Source: CAZJLP01 sp964546955
GTDB taxonomy: Bacteria; Verrucomicrobiota; Verrucomicrobiia; Opitutales; Opitutaceae
Reading direction: 5' to 3'
Length of the DNA: 43,093 nt
Assembly (NCBI GenBank): GCA_964546955.1
Contig: CAZJLP010000044.1
Location: 1 to 43,093, forward strand
The translations under genes and the position numbers were made by a program. Below are positions 25,556-33,708 of the stretch, piece by piece (positions within the stretch are counted from its first letter, which is position 1; the number at the start of each line of letters is the position of its first letter). Under the pieces are notes generated by a model. The model was given only the letters and a program-made list of their open reading frames with translations. It had not been told where the DNA came from and did no database searches.

Positions 25556-26908
25556 ATGTCTACGCCTCCTTCGTCTCCCGGCCCTTTCACTTCCACTCGT
25601 AGCGCGTTTAGCGAAACCGCAACGCGCACGGCTATGAAAGGAAAAAGCATTCGAAAATCCGCCTTTCCCGCTTCCGAAGACGTGGGGCCGCGGGCGTCCC
25701 TGCGTCGTGAATCGGAGCCGGCGCCGATTATTTGCCTCTGTCATTTAGGCTGGGATTGGGTTTGGCAGCGCCCGCAGCAGTTTCTGTCGCGTCTAGCGAA
25801 ACGTCACCCTGTCCTTTTCGTTGAAACCTACTGCACGGACACGGCGGCGACCTACACACGTCTTCGCTCTTCACCAGCGCATCCAAAAGTGACCGTGGTG
25901 GAAGTACATCTGCCTTCTTCGCGTTGGACCGACGGCGCCTTCATCGACAGCGAGCGCGGGGAGGCCATCAAACGCCTTCTGGGTCGCGAACTGCGCGGAC
26001 ATTTCGACAACCCCATTCTCTGGTTCTACGATCCTATGTCGGTCACCGCCTTCGCGGGCCAGTTGGGCGAGCGCGCGATCGTCTATGACTGCATGGATGA
26101 GCTTTCCCAGTTCAAGGGCGCGCCGCCCGAACTCATCGCCCGAGAGCGGGAGCTCCTGCAAAAGGCGGATGTCGTTTTCTGCGGAGGCAGAAAAATGCGC
26201 GACAAGCGGCGTCCAATAAATCCGAACTGCCACTTTTATGGCACCGGCGTCGATATCGCCCATTTTGGCAAAGCCCTGTCGGACGATCTTCAGGTTGCTC
26301 CTGAAATTGCGGCTCTCTCCGCCGGACCCGTTCTCGGCTATTTTGGAGTTGTCGACGAACGTATCGACTACGAGCTGCTGACCAAACTGGCGGACGCGCG
26401 TCCTGACTGGAACATCGTGATGGTCGGGCCGGCCGCGAAGGTCGATCCGACCGAGTTTCCACAGCGGAAGAATCTGCACTGGATCGGCGGCCGACCCTAC
26501 AACCAATTGCCGGCGCTCACCAAGGGTTTCGATGTTTGCATGATGCCCTTCGCGTTGAATGCCGCGACAGAGTACATCAACCCCACCAAGGCGCTGGAAT
26601 ACATGGCGGCGGGGAAACCCGTGGTGTCGACCGCCTTGGACGAGGTGCGCTCAAATTTTGGCACCGTGGCCCGCATCGCTGCGTCTCATGAAGAATTCAT
26701 CGCCTTCTGCGAACGCGAGGCCGCGGCTCCCAGCCGGGACCGGGTCGCCGCCGGACTCAAACTCGCGGCCGAGAACACCTGGGATGCCATCGTCGCCAAA
26801 ATGGAAAGTCATATCGCGGACGCGCTCGCGGCCCGGACTGCGGCCGATTTGAAACCGAGACGTTCGGCCCTTCTGCCCTTCACCCCCGCCACACTCGCAT
26901 ATGTTTGA
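25556..26908 (+). CDS. GT-B glycosyltransferase of the glf cluster
   Basis: The 450-residue cytoplasmic protein starts its conserved fold near residue 57 with CHLGWDWVWQRPQQFLSRLA, a pattern of GT1/GT4-like transferases of the WxxxxQRPQ type. It continues with YDCMDELSQF, GYFGVVDERIDYELL and MMPFALNAATEYINPTKALEYMAAGKPVV, the donor-binding end of a GT-B fold. The first 55 residues are low in structure and rich in Ser, Thr and Pro, so translation may really begin at ATG 25634. Its last 8 bases overlap the start of glf, implying translational coupling. It may use UDP-galactofuranose made by Glf, but the donor is not proven. Confidence 0.85.
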   Translation: MSTPPSSPGPFTSTRSAFSETATRTAMKGKSIRKSAFPASEDVGPRASLRRESEPAPIICLCHLGWDWVWQRPQQFLSRLAKRHPVLFVETYCTDTAATYTRLRSSPAHPKVTVVEVHLPSSRWTDGAFIDSERGEAIKRLLGRELRGHFDNPILWFYDPMSVTAFAGQLGERAIVYDCMDELSQFKGAPPELIARERELLQKADVVFCGGRKMRDKRRPINPNCHFYGTGVDIAHFGKALSDDLQVAPEIAALSAGPVLGYFGVVDERIDYELLTKLADARPDWNIVMVGPAAKVDPTEFPQRKNLHWIGGRPYNQLPALTKGFDVCMMPFALNAATEYINPTKALEYMAAGKPVVSTALDEVRSNFGTVARIAASHEEFIAFCEREAAAPSRDRVAAGLKLAAENTWDAIVAKMESHIADALAARTAADLKPRRSALLPFTPATLAYV

Positions 26909-28019
26909 TTATATCGTCGTCGGAGCCGGGTTCGCCGGCAGCGTACTGGCCGAGCGATTGGCCCGGGGCCTCAACAAGAAAGTTCTCCTGCTGGATCGTC
27001 GCGCCCACATCGGCGGCAACGCCTACGACCATCACAACGAGCACGGCATCCTCGTACACAAGTACGGACCCCATATTTTCCACACCAACTCTCTGGAGAT
27101 ATTCAACTATCTCTCGCGTTTCACGGAGTGGCGCCAGTACCAGCACCGCGTAAAAGCATGCGTGGATGGGCGACTCGTCCCGATTCCCATCAATCTGGAC
27201 ACGCTGGCCGAGCTCTATGGGAAGACGTTCACGCCGGAAAGCATGAAGGAGTACCTCGCTTCGGTCGCGGAGAAAACGGAAAAAATCGTCACTTCAGAGG
27301 ACGTCGTGGTCAGCACCGTCGGGCGCGAACTTTACGAAAAATTCTTCCGTAATTATACGCGGAAGCAATGGGCCCTCGATCCATCCGAACTCGACGCGCA
27401 GGTCACCGCGCGCGTCCCCGTTCGTTTCAATCGCGATGACCGCTATTTCACCGATTCCTATCAAGCGATGCCGGCGCGGGGCTACACCCATATGTTCGGA
27501 AACATGCTGGATCACCCGAACATCAAGATCATGCTCAACACGGATTACCGCGAGGTGATGGATGAAATCCAGCACGACCAGTTGATCTTCACCGGTCCGG
27601 TGGACGAGTATTTCGACTATTGTTACGGGCAGCTGCCGTATCGGTGTCTCGAGTTCAAACACGAGACCCACCACAAGCCGGTCTTTCAGGCGGCTCCGGT
27701 AGTGAATTACCCGAATGAGTACGCCTACACGCGAGTGACGGAGTTCAAATATCTGACCGGACAGGAACACCCCCTCACGAGCGTGGTATACGAGTTTCCT
27801 CGCGCGGACGGAGATCCCTATTACCCGATCCCCCGGCCGGACAATGCCGCTCTGTACAAAAAGTATCAGGCGTTGGCCGAGCAGACGCCCGACGTTCATT
27901 TCGTCGGCCGTCTGGCCACGTACAAGTACTACAACATGGACCAAGTCGTCGGCCAGGCCCTCACGCTCTTCTCCCGTCTGAGCGGAGTGAAGCGACAGGA
28001 AGCGGTCGCGCTGGTTTGA
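26901..28019 (+). CDS. glf: UDP-galactopyranose mutase
   Basis: This flavoenzyme interconverts UDP-galactopyranose and UDP-galactofuranose, the donor for galactofuranose-containing glycans. The 372-residue protein has the FAD-binding VVGAGFAGSVLAERLA and DRRAHIGGNAYD at its N-terminus. GPHIFHTNS, WRQYQHRVKACVDGRLVPIP and YTRKQWALDPSEL in the body and a C-terminal FVGRLATYKYYNMDQVVGQAL are classic for bacterial Glf. It overlaps the preceding glycosyltransferase by 8 bases and is followed after 34 bases by a GH2-like gene. Any exported galactofuranose polymer would need a transporter that is not visible here. Confidence 0.97.
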   Translation: MFDYIVVGAGFAGSVLAERLARGLNKKVLLLDRRAHIGGNAYDHHNEHGILVHKYGPHIFHTNSLEIFNYLSRFTEWRQYQHRVKACVDGRLVPIPINLDTLAELYGKTFTPESMKEYLASVAEKTEKIVTSEDVVVSTVGRELYEKFFRNYTRKQWALDPSELDAQVTARVPVRFNRDDRYFTDSYQAMPARGYTHMFGNMLDHPNIKIMLNTDYREVMDEIQHDQLIFTGPVDEYFDYCYGQLPYRCLEFKHETHHKPVFQAAPVVNYPNEYAYTRVTEFKYLTGQEHPLTSVVYEFPRADGDPYYPIPRPDNAALYKKYQALAEQTPDVHFVGRLATYKYYNMDQVVGQALTLFSRLSGVKRQEAVALV

Positions 28020-28053
28020 TAGCCGTGAAAACGAGCGGTCATTTCCTTCCTTC

Positions 28054-30882
28054 ATGTTTCCGTGTTCCTCTATCCCCCGGCCGGAGTATCCGCGCCCCGA
28101 TCGCCAGCGCGGTCAAGTTGAAGGCGTAGATTGGGTAAATCTAAACGGTCCCTGGCAATTCCGCTTCGACCACCATCGGCGCGGCCTTGACGAGCAGTGG
28201 TTCGCGCCGAGCGGGCCGGACTGGCGTGAACAAATCATCGTGCCTTTCTGCTGGGAATCGCTCGCCGCGTGGGGCGAAGGCGAAGCCGCGGGCAACGACA
28301 ATTATTATTCCACGCGTGTCTTCCTCAACCCATTGGAGGTCACGCGCGACAACCATCGCGCCGCGCGTCGTCACGAGGTGGGCTGGTATCGGCGTACGAT
28401 CGAAATTCCCGACAACGCGCATTGGCGGCGCAAGCGTGTGATCCTAACGGTCGGAGCCTCGGACTTCTTCACGGATTGCTGGTGCAACGGAATTCACCTC
28501 GGTCACAACGAGGGCGGTTACTTGCCGTTCGAGTTCGACCTGACCGACGCGCTCCAGGCCGGCGGAGGAAACCCGCGCAAAGCCGTGCTCGTGATGCGCG
28601 TGGAGGACCCGATGGACAACCGCGAGCAGCCCGTGGGCAAACAATGGGGCTGGTACACGACCACCAGCGGAATCTGGCAGACGGTCTTCCTCGAGCCGCG
28701 CTCCGCCGCGTACATCGACTATTTCCGGGTGGTAACGGACATCGATCACGCCCGCGCGAAGTTTGAGGTGTTCTGTCAGGGAGTGGCCGATGAATCGCTG
28801 CTGGCGGTCGACATCACGCCGCCCGACGCGCCTCCTCACCGCTTGATGCTGACGGTGCAAGGCGGGGTCGCCTCGGGCGATGCTGAGATTTATCCCCTGA
28901 CGCTCTGGGACACCAGCGACCCAAAACTCTATCGCGTCGCGTTTCGCCTGCTCGACGAGGATCGTGAACTGGACGTTGTGCGCAGCTATTTCGGCATGCG
29001 AAAGATCAGCACGCAGCCCGCAGCGGGAGGAAACGCTCCGGCCATGCTCTGCCTGAACAACAAGCCGATCTATCTCAGAGGCGCGCTTTATCAGTCGTAT
29101 TATCCGGATGGGGTCTACACCGCCACGCAGGCCAAAACGCTCTACGACGATGTCGCGTTCGCGCGCAAGTCCGGCTTCGATTTTCTCCGCATCCATATCA
29201 AACTGGACGACCCGCTGGTGCTCTACTACGCGGACACCCTCGGTATTCTGCTGATGCAGGATTTCCCCAACTTTGGCGAAGGTGGGGACACGCCGGTGGG
29301 ACGTCGGCGTTTCGAAGAGATGATGCGCGGGGGCTTCAAGCGGGATTTCAATCACCCCTCGATCATCGCTTGGTGTCTGTTCAACGAAACCTGGGGGTTC
29401 GGCGGGCAAACCGAACTGATGAAGTGGATCGGTCCGCAGAAATCAGCCGTGCTCCCTCCGCCGAAGCCCACTGAAAAGCTCTCAAATGTTTCCTCCTTCC
29501 AATGGGTGCACAAGATGTGGGAGCTGGCCAAGACGTTTGATCCCCACCGACTGATCGAGGACATGAGCGTCGTGGTCTGGGAGCACCTCCATTCCTACGG
29601 CCATGTGGACACTGACATCAATTCGTGGCATTTCTACCTCGACGACTACGAAAAGGCGAAAGAGCACATTGAGACGGTGGTCGCGAAAACCTACCGGGGC
29701 TCGAACTTCAACTACATCGAAGGTTACCAGCAGCGCGACGCTCCGTTGATCAACAGCGAATACGGCGGAGTGGGCGCGCTCGACGGCGACCGGGATGTCA
29801 GCTGGAGCTTCAAGTTCTTGACCAACGAACTGCGGCGCCACGGCCAACTCTCCGCCTATATCTACACCGAGCTCCATGATGTGGAGTGGGAATACAACGG
29901 CCTTCTCAACTACGATCGCACGCCGAAAGATTTCGGGTACGCCCCCAGCATTATCAACCAAGGTGACGTGCTGCCGATCAACGCGGCCCCGATCGCCCGC
30001 GTGCCACTCGGTGGACGCGCGGCGGTGGAGGTTCTTTCGTCGCACTTCTCCCGCAAGCGTCGCGAGAACGTCTCCCTGCATTGGCTGTATTCGGGCATGG
30101 ATACACTTGGAACCATTCACCCGCAGCTCGCGCGGGGCCGGGCCGCGATTCCCTTCACGCATCACCGCGTGGAGCTCGCGCGAAAGGTCGAGCTGAGCCT
30201 GCCGCCGCAGCCGATGCTGTGCACGCTCTCGGTCGCGGCGGTGACTCCGGATGGCACGGTCGTCGCCAGCAATTTCATCCAACACTTCGTGGCCGACGGG
30301 GCTCTGCCGCCGCGCGAAGACCGCGGCAATTCGCTCGTGCTGCGTCGGTCGGTCGACCAATGGACTGAAGCGCAGTGGACCGAAGCCATGAGTTCCCCCG
30401 AAGAGTCTCGCGAGGTCGGAGCCTGTTACGGACAGGGCGCCGGCTATTTTGAGTGGACCTTCGCCGACGACGCGATCAAACGCCTGGGCGAAGCCCGGCG
30501 CGTTCGCGTCCTCTGCGAGGTTTCTGCCCGGCGCAGCGACACCCCGCAAACCGACAGTCATCGTTATCCCACGCAGTTCGAATTGTCGATCGACGACCTG
30601 GTTTTCCATCGTGCCCTCCTCCCCGACCACCCTCACGATACACGCGGCGCGCTCAGTTATTTGCGGGGCGGCAAGGGGGCGTACGGCTATCTCATGCGCG
30701 CGACGATCGAAGACGATTTGCTCAGACAAGTGGCCTCCATCGCCGCCGGAGACGGCGCACTGCGTCTCCGCTGCGCGGTTCCGGGACATTCCCCCCCGCA
30801 CGGGGGTCTTACCGTCTATGACTACGATTGCGGCCGTTATCCCATTGGTCCCACCCTCGTAATTGAATGGGAACAGAGTTAA
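28054..30882 (+). CDS. GH2-family glycosidase-like protein, cytoplasmic
   Basis: The 942-residue protein has the GH2 layout: a jelly-roll sugar-binding domain (WVNLNGPWQFRFD, VPFCWESLAAWG, GWYRRTIEIP), an Ig-like domain, then a TIM barrel with LNNKPIYLRGALYQSYYPDG. The catalytic residues are present: Glu445 in FNETWG (acid/base) and Glu569 in INSEYGG (nucleophile). The roughly 300 C-terminal residues form extra beta domains. There is no signal peptide, unlike the other hydrolases in this window. In the usual role it would release a beta-linked hexose. Its position after glf suggests a substrate related to the cluster glycan, but that is inference. Confidence 0.88.
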   Translation: MFPCSSIPRPEYPRPDRQRGQVEGVDWVNLNGPWQFRFDHHRRGLDEQWFAPSGPDWREQIIVPFCWESLAAWGEGEAAGNDNYYSTRVFLNPLEVTRDNHRAARRHEVGWYRRTIEIPDNAHWRRKRVILTVGASDFFTDCWCNGIHLGHNEGGYLPFEFDLTDALQAGGGNPRKAVLVMRVEDPMDNREQPVGKQWGWYTTTSGIWQTVFLEPRSAAYIDYFRVVTDIDHARAKFEVFCQGVADESLLAVDITPPDAPPHRLMLTVQGGVASGDAEIYPLTLWDTSDPKLYRVAFRLLDEDRELDVVRSYFGMRKISTQPAAGGNAPAMLCLNNKPIYLRGALYQSYYPDGVYTATQAKTLYDDVAFARKSGFDFLRIHIKLDDPLVLYYADTLGILLMQDFPNFGEGGDTPVGRRRFEEMMRGGFKRDFNHPSIIAWCLFNETWGFGGQTELMKWIGPQKSAVLPPPKPTEKLSNVSSFQWVHKMWELAKTFDPHRLIEDMSVVVWEHLHSYGHVDTDINSWHFYLDDYEKAKEHIETVVAKTYRGSNFNYIEGYQQRDAPLINSEYGGVGALDGDRDVSWSFKFLTNELRRHGQLSAYIYTELHDVEWEYNGLLNYDRTPKDFGYAPSIINQGDVLPINAAPIARVPLGGRAAVEVLSSHFSRKRRENVSLHWLYSGMDTLGTIHPQLARGRAAIPFTHHRVELARKVELSLPPQPMLCTLSVAAVTPDGTVVASNFIQHFVADGALPPREDRGNSLVLRRSVDQWTEAQWTEAMSSPEESREVGACYGQGAGYFEWTFADDAIKRLGEARRVRVLCEVSARRSDTPQTDSHRYPTQFELSIDDLVFHRALLPDHPHDTRGALSYLRGGKGAYGYLMRATIEDDLLRQVASIAAGDGALRLRCAVPGHSPPHGGLTVYDYDCGRYPIGPTLVIEWEQS

Positions 30883-30939
30883 GCCGCACGGTACTGGCCC
30901 GTTGGGGGCGGCAGCCTTTGCCCTCGGTCGCTTGAGCGT

Positions 30940-32244
30940 ATGCAGCTAAGACAATCCCAACTCAATCGACTCACCGACCCGGACACCTTCCTTTGGTGCA
31001 CCGGCCTTGAGGACACGTTCATTACGGCCCCCTGGCCGAAGACGGGACGGACGCTGGACGAATACGAGCTCACACAGCACTACAGCCGCTGGGACGCTGA
31101 TTTGGGCCTGGCCGCGTCGCTGGGAGTGAAAACGATGCGCTACGGAGTCCCGTGGCACCGGATCAACCCGCAGCCCGGAAAATGGGACTGGGACTGGGTG
31201 GATCGTGCGCTCGACCGGCTGCTGGAACTGGGAATCGAGCCGATTGTGGACCTCGTCCATTACGGGCTTCCTCGCTGGATTGAAGGTGCCTTTCTGCACA
31301 CCGATTTTCCCCGATTTATGGCGGAGTACGCCGGCCGCTTGGCCGAACGATTCAAGGGAAGCATCCACGCCTATACCCCTCTGAACGAACCGCGGATTAC
31401 CGCTTGGTACTGCGGTCGAATTGGCTGGTGGCCTCCGTTCAAGTTCGGCTGGCAGGGCTTTGTTTCGGTGATGCTGGGAGTCTGCCGGGGAATTGTCGAA
31501 ACCGTCCGACGCCTGCGCGAAATCGATTCGGAAATCGTGCCCGTGCATGTCGATGCAACGGACCTCTATCATGCGGACGAAACGTCGCTGCAGCCCGAGG
31601 CGGAGCGACGTCAGGACATCGTGTTCCTCGCGCTCGACTTGATCAGCGGGCGAGTGCGCGAAGGCCATTCTCTCCTCGACTGGCTGCGGAAGCACGGCGC
31701 CACCGATGACGATTTTGCCTGGTTTCAGGAACGCGCGATCGATCTGCCGTTGATCGGCATGAATCTTTATCCGATGTTTACCCACAAAACCCTGGTCCGG
31801 GGCGCCAGCGGTCGTCAGCGGATCCGAATGGACTATGCCTCCGGGGAGCTGATCGAGCGCCTGGCCCAACTCTATTGGCAGCGGTATCACGCCCCCGTCT
31901 TTGTTTCGGAAACGGCCTCGGTGGGCAGCGTCAAACGGCGACGGGCGTGGCTCGACGAATCCGTGAATGCCGTGCGGCGGGTTCGCGCCGGCGGCATCCC
32001 CTTGGTGGGGTATACATGGTGGCCTATGTACGCCTTGGTCACGTGGGCGTACCGCCAAGGTACGCGGGATCCCGCCGCATACTTGAAGCAGTTCGGATTG
32101 TGGGACTGCGACGCAGCGCTCAATCGAATAGCCACGCCGCTGGTCGATACCTATCGAGACCTTGTCCTGCGCGGGGCTGGGTCCGCCGGCCCGCTCAACC
32201 TGCCGGTAGCCGCGCCGGTGGTCGAATCCACGCCCAGCATCTAG
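30940..32244 (+). CDS. GH1-like glycosidase, first copy
   Basis: The 434-residue protein has a GH1-type barrel: LGVKTMRYGVPWHRINPQPG, IVDLVHYGLPRWIEG, then TPLNEPRITAWY with Glu150 as the acid/base and FVSETASVGS with Glu324 as the nucleophile. In standard GH1 enzymes these read TxNEP and ITENG, so the nucleophile strand is divergent. No signal peptide is present. GH1 enzymes usually remove beta-linked glucose or galactose, some transfer sugars. It starts 57 bases after the GH2 gene and is followed after 47 bases by a second GH1-like gene. The N-terminus LTDPDTFLWCTGLEDTF is typical of this subgroup. Confidence 0.85.
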   Translation: MQLRQSQLNRLTDPDTFLWCTGLEDTFITAPWPKTGRTLDEYELTQHYSRWDADLGLAASLGVKTMRYGVPWHRINPQPGKWDWDWVDRALDRLLELGIEPIVDLVHYGLPRWIEGAFLHTDFPRFMAEYAGRLAERFKGSIHAYTPLNEPRITAWYCGRIGWWPPFKFGWQGFVSVMLGVCRGIVETVRRLREIDSEIVPVHVDATDLYHADETSLQPEAERRQDIVFLALDLISGRVREGHSLLDWLRKHGATDDDFAWFQERAIDLPLIGMNLYPMFTHKTLVRGASGRQRIRMDYASGELIERLAQLYWQRYHAPVFVSETASVGSVKRRRAWLDESVNAVRRVRAGGIPLVGYTWWPMYALVTWAYRQGTRDPAAYLKQFGLWDCDAALNRIATPLVDTYRDLVLRGAGSAGPLNLPVAAPVVESTPSI

Positions 32245-32291
32245 TCTCTCTCCCTCTGCCCACCTCACAAAGACGAAAGGATCAAAACGCC

Positions 32292-33409
32292 ATGTTTCGT
32301 AGTTTTTTCTTCGCCGGATTTGAAGGTGCCACCGGCTACAATATGCGCGGGGAGTGGATCGATCAGATCGCCGCCACCCACCACGACAAATACGTCGACG
32401 AAGATTATCGTCGTTTGCGCGAAGTCGGAATTCACGCCGCGCGCGAAGCTATTCGCTGGCCGCTGGTAGACCGCGAGGGTCAGTACGATTTCGATTCGGT
32501 CCATCCGTTCGTCGAGGCCAGCCGGCGGTATGAGATCGATGTCGTGTGGGACCTTTTCCACTATGGGTATCCGCCCGATCTGGATCCCTTCTCGGAGGAA
32601 TTCCAAAAACGTTTTGCCGACTACTGNNNNNNNNNNCGTGCTATTTCACGCCCGTGAATGAGCCCTCCTTCTTTTCCTGGGCGGCGGGCGACGTCGGGCG
32701 TTTCGCTCCTCATGCCACCGGTCGGGGCGCCGAGCTGAAGATGGCGGCCGTGCGCGCGGCCATCGGCGGCATCAACGCGATACGTGCCGCGGTCCCCACG
32801 GCGCGCATCGTCAACGTCGATCCCCTTTGCCACGTCGTGCCTCCGCGGGATCGTCCGGAACTGTGGGAAGAGGCGGCGGACTTCAACAACAAGGCGGTTT
32901 TCGAATCCTGGGACATGCTCTGCGGTCGGGTGCATCCCGAGTTGGGAGGAAGTCGAGCGCACCTCGATATTGTCGGGATCAATTACTATTGGACGAATCA
33001 GTGGGAGCTCGGCCGCGACGAGAAACCGCTCCCTCATGACGATCCCCGCCGCATCTCTCTCTCGCGGCTGGTTCGCCGGGTTTGGAAACGGTACGGGGGC
33101 GAACTGCTCATCACCGAAACCGCGCATGTCCAGGACATGCGCCCCATCTGGATGAACTATGTCGCGGATGAGTGCGAAAAGCTGCTCGACGAAGGCATTC
33201 CCCTCGGGGGCGTATGCCTGTATCCCATTCTCGGCATGCCGGAATGGCATGAGCCCGAAACGTGGACACTGATGGGCCTCTGGGATGTCGCCCACGCCGA
33301 TTCCACCTTGGAGCGCGCCGTCTGCGATCCCATGCTCCAGGCGCTGCGAAACGCCCAGAGGCTCGAGGCACGGCGCAACGTGTTGATTCCCCAGGGCTCG
33401 CAGACGTGA
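32292..33409 (+). CDS. GH1-like glycosidase, second copy, interrupted by a sequence gap
   Basis: Residues before the gap (FFFAGFEGATGYNMRGEW, AAREAIRWPLVDREGQYDFD, VVWDLFHYGYPPDLDPF) and after it (YFTPVNEPSFFSWAAGDVGR, DIVGINYYWTNQWELGR, LLITETAHVQDM) are one GH1-like barrel. The NEP and ITETA elements hold the two catalytic glutamates. The two halves are in different frames only because 10 Ns stand in for an unknown length. Intact reading needs a gap of 3n+2 bases, and alignment to the preceding paralogue predicts about 32. The last cluster gene, it has no signal peptide. The C-terminus follows GVCLYPILGMPEW, where GH1 enzymes have a sugar-binding Trp loop. Confidence 0.8.
32627..32636. other. 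Assembly gap (10 N) inside the second GH1-like gene
   Basis: Ten Ns interrupt the coding sequence between ..KRFADY and YFTPVNEP. The number is a scaffold placeholder: a 10-base gap would leave the halves out of frame. Confidence 0.95.
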
Positions 33410-33434
33410 GAGGGTTCGGCTGGGCTCACTAGGT

Positions 33435-33572
33435 AGGACGAACCGTCCTCGGTGAGCCGTCGTGCGTGGAACACGTCGAGAACCATTCAGTGTTACTGCG
33501 CGATATGCATCAGACCGCCAACTGTGTGACAATGATGACTGCTTCGACGGCGCACCGAGGACGGTACGCCCT
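33435..33572. repeat. Inverted pair of the dispersed 28-base repeat (copies C and D)
   Basis: Copy C at 33435-33462 begins AGGACGAACCGTCCTCGG and ends GTGAGCCGTCG without a gap. Copy D at 33545-33572 is the same element in reverse complement, identical at 25 of 28 positions. They are separated by 82 bases with no gene. The layout resembles REP doublets. The whole spacer 33410-33708 between the GH1-like gene and the antiporter holds nothing else recognisable. Confidence 0.75.
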
Positions 33573-33708
33573 AGCTCAAACGGTTTTTCAGAAGCTCCTC
33601 GGCCTTTCTTCCGCGACGGAACCGACTCGGGGCTACGCGGGATCTTTGTGAGAGGAGAAAGAAAAGCGCGGACGTGAGGACGATCGAGGCCGCGTATGAT
33701 CGCGCGAC

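Noticed and set aside
32292..33409. Pseudogene reading of the second GH1-like gene
   Set aside because: The frame change coincides exactly with a run of Ns, so it reflects unknown gap length and not a mutation.
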